Assembly: GCA_046539045.1 (NCBI GenBank)
Contig: JBKHHU010000008.1
Coordinates: 1-39,348, forward strand
Direction of reading: 5' to 3'
Length of the DNA stretch: 39,348 nucleotides
From: JBKHHU01 sp046539045
Lineage (GTDB): Bacteria > Planctomycetota > Phycisphaerae > SM23-33
Shown here: one piece after another, positions 23,804-32,407 of the stretch
Layout: every line of letters begins with the position of its first letter
Position numbering within the stretch: position 1 is the stretch's first letter
The notes under the pieces: generated by a model
Seen by the model: the letters and a program-made list of their open reading frames with translations, nothing else
Database searches by the model: none
Told to the model about the DNA's origin: nothing
Program-made: the position numbers and the translations under genes

Positions 23804-25105
23804 CTATTGGCTCCGCTTCGCTCCGCCGAAGGTTCTATCCGGGTCCAGCTTACCGAAAATCATCCGTCCTGCCGAGGTCTGCAGCACGCTGGTGACCGTG
23901 ATGGCGATCTCGCGCCCGATGCAGTCGCGGGCCTGCTCGGCCACCACCATCGTGCCGTCCTCGAGATAGCCCACACCCTGGCCGCTTTCTTCGCCGGGCT
24001 TGATCACCTTTACCCGCATCGACTCACCGGGCAGCACCACCGGTTTCAGGGCATTGGCCAGATCATTGATATTGATCACCTCAACGCCGCGCAACTGCGC
24101 GATTTTGTTCAGGTTGAAATCGTTCGTCACGACGCGTCCGTCCATATGCTCGGCCAAAGCCACCAGCTTGGCGTCCACTTCCGATACGCTGGTGACGCTG
24201 GGCACATGCGTATCCATCAGGCGGATGTCGAGGAATTCGTCGCCCTGGAGGCGGTTGAGCACGTCCAGCCCGCGTCGACCTCGATTGCGTTTCAACTTAT
24301 CGTCGCTGTCGGCGATGGCCTGGAGCTCCGCGAGGATGAACCTCGGGACGATGATCTCGGATTCCAGAATTCGGGTTTCAGCTATATCGGCTATTCTTCC
24401 GTCGATGATGACCGAAGTATCCAGCAGGAACGGCCGAGAGCCTTTGCGCTCACGGGAGAACTCCACATAGGGAATCAGGAAGCGGAATTCGTCCTTGGTT
24501 TGCATGATGAACGTCACACAGATAAAGATCGCGCAGGCTCCGAGAACCAGCTTGATCAACTGCACCGTTCGCACATAGGCGGAATACTCCAGGTAAGCGT
24601 TCATCTGCCTGTCGTAAGCCTCGCGAGCCCGGAGAAACTGTCGGACGGCCCGGAGTCTTGCGTCCCGACGTTCCTTGACTTCCTGCTTGTAAGCTTGGAT
24701 ATCCGCCTGCGTCACCGGCTCGCCCGGCTGGGTTTCGGTGCGAGGGTCGACCGGGGGCGGTGGCACTTCCTGCTCGAATTGTGCCTGTTGCGGGCGGAGC
24801 CCCGGGCGCTCGACGGCCGCCGGGCCGGGGAAGAGCATGACCACCGCATCGACGATCAGCCCGATGAAGAAGGCGATCGCCAGGCCCGCCAGCAACCCGA
24901 AGAACAGGCCGCTGATGACATGAAGCCGCTTCCGCTCCCAGAAGGTATCAATGGTCACCATCAGCAGGGCGGCAAGCGTGGGAACAAGGACGTACAGCGT
25001 GACTGTCACGACGCCCTGGTCGCGGATTCCGCTTTCCACGGCAAAGGACAGGCTGATCGTCAGCACCGCCAGGACGAATATCAACCGGACAAAATGAAGA
25101 ATCAT
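23804..25105 (-). CDS. Membrane-anchored PIN-TRAM domain protein (YacL-like)
   Basis: Four hydrophobic helices (about 3-23, 31-52, 63-92 and 181-201) anchor a cytoplasmic PIN nuclease domain and a TRAM domain. A polar, partly coiled segment (about 100-178) sits between helices 3 and 4 and is longer than in Bacillus YacL. PIN acidic residues are present: D229 (LLDTSVIIDGR), E260, D311 and D329 (VVTNDFN). TRAM occupies about 356-420. Family members are predicted ribonucleases, often oligomeric, with no firmly known target. The start ATG at 25105 opens the first helix; an upstream frame was rejected. GGTATCATACC, a perfect small palindrome, lies about 45 bases upstream. Confidence 0.88.
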   Translation of the reverse strand: MILHFVRLIFVLAVLTISLSFAVESGIRDQGVVTVTLYVLVPTLAALLMVTIDTFWERKRLHVISGLFFGLLAGLAIAFFIGLIVDAVVMLFPGPAAVERPGLRPQQAQFEQEVPPPPVDPRTETQPGEPVTQADIQAYKQEVKERRDARLRAVRQFLRAREAYDRQMNAYLEYSAYVRTVQLIKLVLGACAIFICVTFIMQTKDEFRFLIPYVEFSRERKGSRPFLLDTSVIIDGRIADIAETRILESEIIVPRFILAELQAIADSDDKLKRNRGRRGLDVLNRLQGDEFLDIRLMDTHVPSVTSVSEVDAKLVALAEHMDGRVVTNDFNLNKIAQLRGVEVININDLANALKPVVLPGESMRVKVIKPGEESGQGVGYLEDGTMVVAEQARDCIGREIAITVTSVLQTSAGRMIFGKLDPDRTFGGAKRSQ

Positions 25106-25154
25106 GCGTCCGCCTTTCCACAGAAGACCAATATGAATGGGTATGATACCTGGA

Positions 25155-28100
25155 CTATATCCAACGATTGTCCGGTTGGCTAGTGCAATCGCCCTGGCCG
25201 TTCGGCGTTTGGCCTGCACATAGGTGCCTGTAAAAACAGTGCCTGCAGGTTTCATCGGCAGCCTGCTCGTATCGGTTGAGCCGTCGGGCGCGGATGATCC
25301 GCCGGGCCAGGTTCCGGATCTGCTGCTCGGCGGCGGTCAGTCCATCCTGTCCGATGTCGAACCGGTGGGTCAGGCCGTTGCGGAGAAAGTAGAGGTCGGC
25401 ATCTGCCGGAGCCGAGCCGAAGTGTCTATTCGCTGCCTGGGCGTAGCAGAGCATCTGCAGGCGGTATCTCCCAGCGTGCTCGGCTGGGTCTTTCTCGCCG
25501 AGCCGGTCGGATTTGTAATCGACGATGTGCAGCCGCCCGTCGGTGTCCTGGTAAGCCAAGTCGATCTGCCCGCGCAATTCGGCGGGGCCTGCCTGCATGA
25601 CGAAATCCAGTTCCCGATAGACGCATCGGGCTTCCTGCAGCGACTTCCGGAGCGGATGCCTGCCGAAGGTCCCCAGCATATCTTCCAGAAGCGTCACCAC
25701 TTTGCCCAGTTGGGGCAGTTCGAGCATGCCCATCTCGGCTGCGGTCTGACCCACCAGCGATTCTGCGGAGGGAAGCTCGTCGAATGCGACCAGTTCCATG
25801 CAGCGATGCAGGAACGTGCCGAGGGTGGCCGGGTCCATGGGCATGGGCGCATCGTCGGGTTTTGGGGGGGCGATCTGCTCAGGCACCGGCGCCCTCAGTT
25901 CGTATCGCCAACGATAGAGCATGGGGCAGACGGCGAACTCGCTCAGGGCGGTCACTGCCAATTCCACGCGGCCGCTCTGTTCGTCAAGCGGTCCGAGCAG
26001 CGGCAGGGCAGGGCCGGATTCGCCGGCCCGCACGAGAGCTGAAGCAAAATCTTCGGCGGAGTCGACCTGTTGGAGGACCTCTTCACCGTCGCTGGTCCGG
26101 ATCGGCTTGCGTTTGGGCTTCACCGCCGGCCAGGTGCCGATGCGTGCTTCGTGCGTCCCGTCAAAGCAGAGGCGGTCCTTCCCGTCGGCCAGAGCGTCGC
26201 AGAACCCCAGTTGCTCATCCACCAGGCGGATGAAGCTGCCCTTGTTGCGGAGCAGTCCGGACTTGTCCCGCCAGTTGGCGCCGAAGAGGACCAGATGGTC
26301 CTCGTGACGCGTCAGCGCGACGTAAAACTTGCGAATGTCCTCGGCCCGCTGGTCCTCGGTCTCCGCGGCAAGGGCCAGTTGGTGGGCGACGGATTTCTCA
26401 TCGGCATCCTCCGAATCGGCGGTTTCAAAGGCCAACGACGTGGTCAGGCCCCAGTCGTGACGGTGCAGCAGCGGCCGACGAACCGCCTGCCTGCCTGCAT
26501 TGAGGTCCGGGACGATCACGACCGGAAATTCCAGGCCCTTGGATTTGTGGATCGTCATGATGCGGACCACGTTCTCCGCTTCGCCGACGACCGCAGCCTG
26601 CTCGTAGCGGGATTCGTTGAGCACCTGGTCGTTCATCTGTCGGAGGAACTCGGCCAGGCCGATGGCTCCCTCTGCCGCCTCTCGGGCCATTTCTACGAGC
26701 ATCCGGACGTTCCCAAGCATGCGCTTGCCCTGCGGCTGGGACAAGAGGACCGCCTCGTACCCGGTGAACTCGAGCAACTGCTCGATGAGCCGGTCGATGC
26801 CGATGGCGTCCTTCACCGCATGGAGCCGACGCAGCAGGGCGATCATCTTCATAACGCACTCGGTGCTGACGGGTCCCAGGCGGCTGCGGAGTTTGTCCGC
26901 GGCATGCGGAATGGATTCGAAGTACGGAGCGTCGGCGGACTGGGCCAGGTGCAGGATGGCGTTGTCATCCAAGCCGGTCAGAGCCGATCGCAATACGCCG
27001 ACCAGCGCGATGTCATCATACGGATTGTCGATGACGCGGAGGGCGTTGAGAGTGTCGAAGACCTCCTGCTGCCGGAAGAAGCCCGTCCCGCCGACGACAT
27101 AATACGGCACGTCGCGGATCGCCAGTTCCCGCTCGTAGTGCAGCGAATCGGTCATGCGGGAAAACAGGACTGCTATGTCGCCGTATCGAACCTCGCGCCA
27201 TTGCTCGTCTTCCGCGTCCCAGACGATGCGGCGTTTCTGCTCGTGCACGGCGCGGTGGATCCAGTCGGCGGTGGCTGCGGCCTGCATTGCGGTCGCTTCG
27301 TCGGAGTTCTCCGCCGGCTGGCCGCTCTCACCTTCCGCCAGAAGGACTTCCACAGACGGTTCGGGCGGGGGCGTTTTCCGGAACGCGCGGATCGGCTCGT
27401 AGGAGTCGCCCATCATGCCCTCGAACAGGCGGTTGACGAAGGCGATCCCGGCCTCGTGGGTACGGAAGGAGATGTCCAGCAGTTCGCGTTTATCGCGCCC
27501 GATGCGGCTGCACAAAGTCCGGAACACCTCCACCTGCGCCCCTCGGAAGCGGTAGATGCTTTGCTTGTCGTCGCCGACGAGGAACAGCCTTCCGTCCGGC
27601 AGGCGGTCCGGGCAGGCATGATCGAACAGCAGCAGGCACAGCATCTCCACCTGGAACGCGTCGGTGTCCTGGGCTTCGTCCAGCAGAAGCTGATCGATGC
27701 TCTCGCCGAGGCTGCGGCGGACGTCCGGCCGCTGTTCCAGCAGGCGGCGCGTGTTCTCCAGCAGGTCTGTGAAGTCCAGCAGGCCCCGTCGCGTCTTTTC
27801 CTCGCTGTACAGGGCGATCGCGCTGCCGGCGAGGCCTGTCAGCGTCGCCAAGGCCCGGGCTGCGTAGCGGTCGGTGGCGTTGAGCCCTGCGGCACAGATC
27901 GACAGATCGCCGAGCACGGCCAGGATGTTCTTCATCGCCTGCTTGACCGCGGCGAGGGCTTCCTTGCCGCCCCAGTTTTTCGCGCTCCCCACCCGGCCTG
28001 GACTGCAAAGCGCCGCCTCCTCAAATACGGTCGCCGTCCAGTTGTCTTCATTTTCCAGCAGGTGCCGCACCTTGGTCAGCAGCCCGTCCCGCAAGGGCAG

Positions 28101-28832
28101 CAGCTTGTCGTCGGGCCGGCTGCAGACGGCCTGTTCCAGCAGCGCCACATCGGCAGCGAAACTTGCGTCTGAGCCCAGCCGGGCGAAGAGCTCGCTGCGC
28201 ATCTGCCGGATCGCTTCTTCCCAGTTCTCGCAGGTCTCTTGCGGAGATGAGTAATCCTCATCCCGCCATGCCAGCCGATCGCTGACGAGCCCGCGGACTT
28301 CCTCCAGCACGCGGTCATAGTTGGTGTTGCTCAGCAGCTCGCCCACGCCGGCGTGCTGTTCTTCGACCGCACGCAGAATCGCGGTGTCGGCAGCTTCGTT
28401 TATCATCGACCGCAGCACGAGTTCGTCGGCGCAGACGCTGAAGTTCGGATCGACGCCCGCCTCGATCGCATGCGTCCGAAGCAGGGCCCCGCAGAATGAG
28501 TGGATCGTGCTGATCCGCGCCTCGGGCAGTTCCTCCAGCCAGCGAAGCAGCTTCTCGCGATCCTTGCTACTCCGGGCACCGGCAGCGAAATCGCTCAGCA
28601 GTTTCCGCACCCGCTGGGACATCTCCATGGCCGCCTTGTCGGTAAACGTCAGGGCCACCAGCCCGGACAGCGGATTGTCCTTCCCGTCGCTTTTGAGCAG
28701 CAACTCGCTGAACCGACGGGCAAGCACGAAGGTCTTTCCGCACCCGGCCCCGGAGGAAAGCGACAGGTTCTCCCGGATGCGCCGAACGGCAGCGGCCTGC
28801 TGAGCGGGGGTAAGCTTCACTTCATTGCTCAT
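25155..28832 (-). CDS. addA: AddA-like ATP-dependent helicase-nuclease with a four-cysteine motif
   Basis: This 1225-residue UvrD/RecB-type protein resects double-strand breaks with AddB. Motor motifs: Walker A SSGAGCGKT (26-34), LLLDEAQDTDAFQ (motif II), THKSKGLEFPVV, and FYVALTRHEDHL (motif VI). The C-terminal RecB-family nuclease shows GTFLHRCMEL, GQIDLAY, and VDYKSD with the metal-binding Asp and Lys. Four cysteines surround it: C969 in EFAVCPMLYRW and C1196-x2-C1199-x5-C1205 near the end, the iron-sulfur staple pattern classically found in AddB. Its start overlaps the addB stop by one base (TGATG), so the pair is translationally coupled. No Chi-like site was assigned. Confidence 0.93.
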   Translation of the reverse strand: MSNEVKLTPAQQAAAVRRIRENLSLSSGAGCGKTFVLARRFSELLLKSDGKDNPLSGLVALTFTDKAAMEMSQRVRKLLSDFAAGARSSKDREKLLRWLEELPEARISTIHSFCGALLRTHAIEAGVDPNFSVCADELVLRSMINEAADTAILRAVEEQHAGVGELLSNTNYDRVLEEVRGLVSDRLAWRDEDYSSPQETCENWEEAIRQMRSELFARLGSDASFAADVALLEQAVCSRPDDKLLPLRDGLLTKVRHLLENEDNWTATVFEEAALCSPGRVGSAKNWGGKEALAAVKQAMKNILAVLGDLSICAAGLNATDRYAARALATLTGLAGSAIALYSEEKTRRGLLDFTDLLENTRRLLEQRPDVRRSLGESIDQLLLDEAQDTDAFQVEMLCLLLFDHACPDRLPDGRLFLVGDDKQSIYRFRGAQVEVFRTLCSRIGRDKRELLDISFRTHEAGIAFVNRLFEGMMGDSYEPIRAFRKTPPPEPSVEVLLAEGESGQPAENSDEATAMQAAATADWIHRAVHEQKRRIVWDAEDEQWREVRYGDIAVLFSRMTDSLHYERELAIRDVPYYVVGGTGFFRQQEVFDTLNALRVIDNPYDDIALVGVLRSALTGLDDNAILHLAQSADAPYFESIPHAADKLRSRLGPVSTECVMKMIALLRRLHAVKDAIGIDRLIEQLLEFTGYEAVLLSQPQGKRMLGNVRMLVEMAREAAEGAIGLAEFLRQMNDQVLNESRYEQAAVVGEAENVVRIMTIHKSKGLEFPVVIVPDLNAGRQAVRRPLLHRHDWGLTTSLAFETADSEDADEKSVAHQLALAAETEDQRAEDIRKFYVALTRHEDHLVLFGANWRDKSGLLRNKGSFIRLVDEQLGFCDALADGKDRLCFDGTHEARIGTWPAVKPKRKPIRTSDGEEVLQQVDSAEDFASALVRAGESGPALPLLGPLDEQSGRVELAVTALSEFAVCPMLYRWRYELRAPVPEQIAPPKPDDAPMPMDPATLGTFLHRCMELVAFDELPSAESLVGQTAAEMGMLELPQLGKVVTLLEDMLGTFGRHPLRKSLQEARCVYRELDFVMQAGPAELRGQIDLAYQDTDGRLHIVDYKSDRLGEKDPAEHAGRYRLQMLCYAQAANRHFGSAPADADLYFLRNGLTHRFDIGQDGLTAAEQQIRNLARRIIRARRLNRYEQAADETCRHCFYRHLCAGQTPNGQGDCTSQPDNRWI

Positions 28833-31800
28833 CAGTTCTGCTCCTTTCGGTCGGCAGGGGGCGTCTTCCGCTCCGCGCGCGAGGGGGAGTACTCGCAGAT
28901 CTGCCGGAACGGGCACCAGCTCGGGCAGTCGGCCGTCGGGAGCACGTCGAAGCGACCTTCTCGCATCGCCCGCACGTTGCCCGCTGCCAGGGCGGCCAGG
29001 TTGTCGATCTCCGTCTCGAACGCGTCGTTGACCTTCGGCCCGGACCGGTTGATCTTGAAGGATTGGTAGGTCCGGACCTCGTTGGGGTTCTTCGCGGCCA
29101 CGCGGTGATATGCTCCCCCGGCAGTGTCCCGTTTGAGGATCTGCCGCATCGCCAAGGCGTACAGCGGCACCTGCAGGCTCCGGCCCTGCTCGATGTCCTT
29201 CTTCATCGGCAGCCGTCCGGTTTTATAGTCGATCACATACAGCCCGCTGACACCGTCCACGCACAATTCGTCGATGCGGTCGATCTTGCCCAGCAGGCGG
29301 AAGGTTCCGTTCTCCGTCTCGATGACCGCCGGCTCGGACGTGCTGTTCGGATCGGACAGGTCGCCGGGGTCCTCGCGGAGGCCGAACGCCAGTTCGAACA
29401 TCAGCGGGTCGGACGGCACTTTCGCCTCGTCCCGCTGGGCCAGAAGGTAATCCCGCAACTGCCGGTGCATACGATCCCGTTGGATCGTCCACATCTGCGG
29501 GTAGGGCAGTTCGCGACGCTCAATCTGTTCGCTCTCTGCGGTCACGGCAGCACCCAGCGTCTCGACCAGGTCTTCTACCTCGATGGCGCTGAGCCGGACC
29601 GGCCGGCCGAACTTCTCTCCCAGCGAGGCCATCACGCGATACAACACGTCGTGACAGAAGGTTCCGCGAGCGACGCTCTCCAGCTGGCGCGACGGTTCGG
29701 CAAGCGGGCGGAGTTTCAGAAGGTAACCGGCGAAGAACTGCCACGGGCACTGGCTGAATTTGTTCAGCTGGCTGCAGGAATAGACGCGATCCTCGCCGAA
29801 CCGCTGCTCGAGCGACTTGAGCAGCGACGGGTCGTCGATTCGGCCGTCGTAGTTGTCGCACTCGCCGGGGCTCCATCGGCGATGGCGGGCATAGATGCCT
29901 CGGGCGGCGTTTCGGAGCGGTCCCCGCATGTCTCTGCCGACCCAGCCGAGCAATTGTTCATCCGAGGCGCCATGCACGAATCCGCTGACCGCAGCGTTGA
30001 AGGCCTCTCGGCGGGAGGTGATTGTGTCTGAATCAGCGGGCACAAACTGCCCGGCCCGCACGCGATACATTTGTTCGGGCGGGAGATTGTCGATCCCTCC
30101 AAACGGTTCGAGCATCGACAGCAGAAACGGGCTGGGCGCTCCAGGCCGGCCCGAAGCGTCGGATTCCAGATAGCTGACGGTCAGCCGTCGGTTGCATCGA
30201 GTCGTCGCCAGGTAGAACAGCAGCATCTCGCGCGTGCTGAGATCGGACCGGCTGTCGAGCAGAATGCCTTTGTCCCGCCATGCGGTGCGGTCGGCTTCGG
30301 TCAGCAGCGACCCTTCGCTGAGCTTCCGCGGGAACTGCCCCTCGCCCGCCCCCAGCAGGAAGACCTGCTCGTACCGCAACGGTCTGGCGTCGAGAACGTC
30401 CAGGACGTCCACGGCCGATTCGCCGCGCGAGCCGGGCACCTGCACCATCGCCAGCGCCTCCCGCAGGGACGCGAGGTTCGGCAACGACTGGTCAAGATCC
30501 TCCAGGGCGGCCCGGAACGCAGCGAGGTGACGCAGATCCCGGGCGATCAATTCCGGCTGATCGTGTTGCATCGCCGCCGCGGGCATCTGCAACGACTCCA
30601 GCAGACCCAGCAGGCCCCGGGTGCTCTGGGCCTTCCCGGCCAGGGCGAACAGCGCCTCCAGCATGTTCACGGCCCCGGTCAGTTGCTGCGGCGTGGGGCG
30701 GATCGGGCCCAGATCGACCCTGGCGTCGTCATCTTCCTCGTCCGTCACGGCCGCCGAGAACCGCTCTGCCGCCCGGCGATAGGCTTCCCGTCCCTCCAGC
30801 ACATTGCCGGTGCGGATGAGCATTTCCGCAACGGACACGGTCTTCCGATCGAACTCGCCCAGCACCTGCGGGCGGAAGTAGCTGCTCTTGATCACGCGGA
30901 GCACGTCGCTGAACTCGAACGCCGGGCCCAGACCGGCCACCTCCAGTATAAACCGGACCAGTGGCGACTCGGTCAGCACACCCGGGCCCCGGGCGACGGG
31001 AATATCGTGCTCGGCGAAAATGCGTTCGATCGTGCCGCGGTAGTTGCCCAGGGACCGGACCAGCACCGCGATGCTCCCGGCAGGGGCGCCGTCGACCAGG
31101 AGCTTCTTGATGCGCCGGGCGGTCTCGGACACCTCCGCCTGCATCCCGGCCGCGGCGATCAGGTCGACCTCGGCCGGGAGGTCCGCACCGTCAGCATCCA
31201 CATCGAACAGCTTGTCCCACAGCTCCCGCAAGGGAGATTCCTGGCTGGCCTGGGTCTGCAGATGCTCGGCCCGTTGCCCGAACGTCCGCCGCAGGTTGTT
31301 CAGCGTCCGCCGGGTCCAGTGCCACATCCTCAGGCGACGGTCATCGGCATGCGGTACCGTCACGAGCGTCCGCTCCACGCGCCGGCTGACCTGATCGAGA
31401 ATCCCCAGCTGCGTGGGCGTGAAATCGGTGAACCCGTCGGCGATCAGCGCCCGCACGGGGCCGAGCCCGGCACGGCTTTCCGGATGAGTCTGCAGGTACT
31501 CCCGGGCGAGCCACATCTGGCCTTCCACATCGAAAAGCTGCTCCTGCTGGAGCCGCTGCTGGTAGCGTCTGTAGATCTCGGCCAGGTCGCGGTTCTTCCG
31601 GTCCCCGGCGGGCACGACGCGTGAGAACTCCTCCGGATCAACGGCAGCGCGTTTGAGTTCGGAAATGGCATGGTCGACGGAAACCACGATGCCCGGGGTC
31701 CCGGCGATCCCGCCCAGCCCGACCAACATCTCCTGCTCGTGCAACTCGTCGATGGTCTGGCGCAGGATCAGGTGCCTGCGCATGGGGCTGACCGACCGCT

Positions 31801-32101
31801 GCGGGATTCCCGCCTCGGAAAGGATCCTCCCGGCCAGGGCGGCGAAGGTCATCACCGCCGGAGCGATTACCACCCCGGTGTCACTGCTGCGAAGCAGGCG
31901 GCGCTTCAGTTCCGCCACGGCAGGGTAGCCCGGAGCGAGAATGATTGCTTCCGGCCTTCCGGTCTCGTCCAGGAAATGACGGTAGAGATCCAGTGCGGTA
32001 GAGGTCTTCCCCGAGACAGCGGGTCCGGTGAGAAGCACAACCGGTCGGTCTGATTTGAGAATCCGTTCCAGCAAGCCAATCCTCCCGTTGTTGCGGTCCA
32101 T
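28832..32101 (-). CDS. addB: AddB-like helicase-nuclease subunit
   Basis: This is the partner of AddA in the helicase-nuclease that resects DNA ends for recombination. The product has 1089 residues from ATG 32101. It has a Walker A GPAVSGKT near residues 26-33, degenerate SF1 helicase domains, and a C-terminal nuclease with GTFCHDVLYR, GKIDRID and VIDYKTG. The iron-sulfur staple is present: C785 (KFSQCPWQFF) and C1059-x3-C1063-x5-C1069. The last spacing is one residue longer than the CX2CX5C of Bacillus AddB. An ATG at 32122 lies upstream of the predicted transcription start, so 32101 is preferred. It precedes addA, the usual order in AddAB operons. Confidence 0.92.
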   Translation of the reverse strand: MDRNNGRIGLLERILKSDRPVVLLTGPAVSGKTSTALDLYRHFLDETGRPEAIILAPGYPAVAELKRRLLRSSDTGVVIAPAVMTFAALAGRILSEAGIPQRSVSPMRRHLILRQTIDELHEQEMLVGLGGIAGTPGIVVSVDHAISELKRAAVDPEEFSRVVPAGDRKNRDLAEIYRRYQQRLQQEQLFDVEGQMWLAREYLQTHPESRAGLGPVRALIADGFTDFTPTQLGILDQVSRRVERTLVTVPHADDRRLRMWHWTRRTLNNLRRTFGQRAEHLQTQASQESPLRELWDKLFDVDADGADLPAEVDLIAAAGMQAEVSETARRIKKLLVDGAPAGSIAVLVRSLGNYRGTIERIFAEHDIPVARGPGVLTESPLVRFILEVAGLGPAFEFSDVLRVIKSSYFRPQVLGEFDRKTVSVAEMLIRTGNVLEGREAYRRAAERFSAAVTDEEDDDARVDLGPIRPTPQQLTGAVNMLEALFALAGKAQSTRGLLGLLESLQMPAAAMQHDQPELIARDLRHLAAFRAALEDLDQSLPNLASLREALAMVQVPGSRGESAVDVLDVLDARPLRYEQVFLLGAGEGQFPRKLSEGSLLTEADRTAWRDKGILLDSRSDLSTREMLLFYLATTRCNRRLTVSYLESDASGRPGAPSPFLLSMLEPFGGIDNLPPEQMYRVRAGQFVPADSDTITSRREAFNAAVSGFVHGASDEQLLGWVGRDMRGPLRNAARGIYARHRRWSPGECDNYDGRIDDPSLLKSLEQRFGEDRVYSCSQLNKFSQCPWQFFAGYLLKLRPLAEPSRQLESVARGTFCHDVLYRVMASLGEKFGRPVRLSAIEVEDLVETLGAAVTAESEQIERRELPYPQMWTIQRDRMHRQLRDYLLAQRDEAKVPSDPLMFELAFGLREDPGDLSDPNSTSEPAVIETENGTFRLLGKIDRIDELCVDGVSGLYVIDYKTGRLPMKKDIEQGRSLQVPLYALAMRQILKRDTAGGAYHRVAAKNPNEVRTYQSFKINRSGPKVNDAFETEIDNLAALAAGNVRAMREGRFDVLPTADCPSWCPFRQICEYSPSRAERKTPPADRKEQN

Positions 32102-32112
32102 CCTGAATGCGT

Positions 32113-32141
32113 ATTGTCGCATCTGGCTGGGCGCAGGTCAA
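32113..32141 (-). promoter_or_regulatory. addB promoter, near-leaderless
   Basis: TTGACC (32141-32136) and GACAAT (32118-32113) are spaced by 17 bases on the minus strand. Transcription would start at about 32106, so the upstream ATG (32122) would not be in the mRNA and the ATG at 32101 would have a leader of about five bases. Confidence 0.6.
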
Positions 32142-32407
32142 CTTGGTTGGCCGGCTTGATCGGAAAAGCCGTCACGCCGTCGAAACCACGCCTCCCGGTG
32201 AGGAGATGTCACTGGCCAAGGGCATCGGTGGGGCCTATATTCGTCGCTCGCGGTGAACATCCCACCCGGCCGGAGCATAGTAATCCGATGGAAGACGCCC
32301 GCTGAAGGGCAGGCCGATTGGAATCATTCCGCTGAAGAGGTCATGCCCGACCGCGGGTTTGCCGATATACAGTGCGCGAGGGATCTGTCCGCGCGCAGGA
32401 GATTTGA

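Noticed and set aside
26070..28172. Plus-strand frame of 700 codons
   Set aside because: Antisense shadow of addA; no domain, start context or conservation signal.
30071..31624. Plus-strand frame of 517 codons
   Set aside because: Antisense to addB and without recognisable motifs.
32102..32122. Upstream ATG as the start of addB
   Set aside because: It lies before the predicted transcription start and overlaps the -10 region; the ATG at 32101 fits better.
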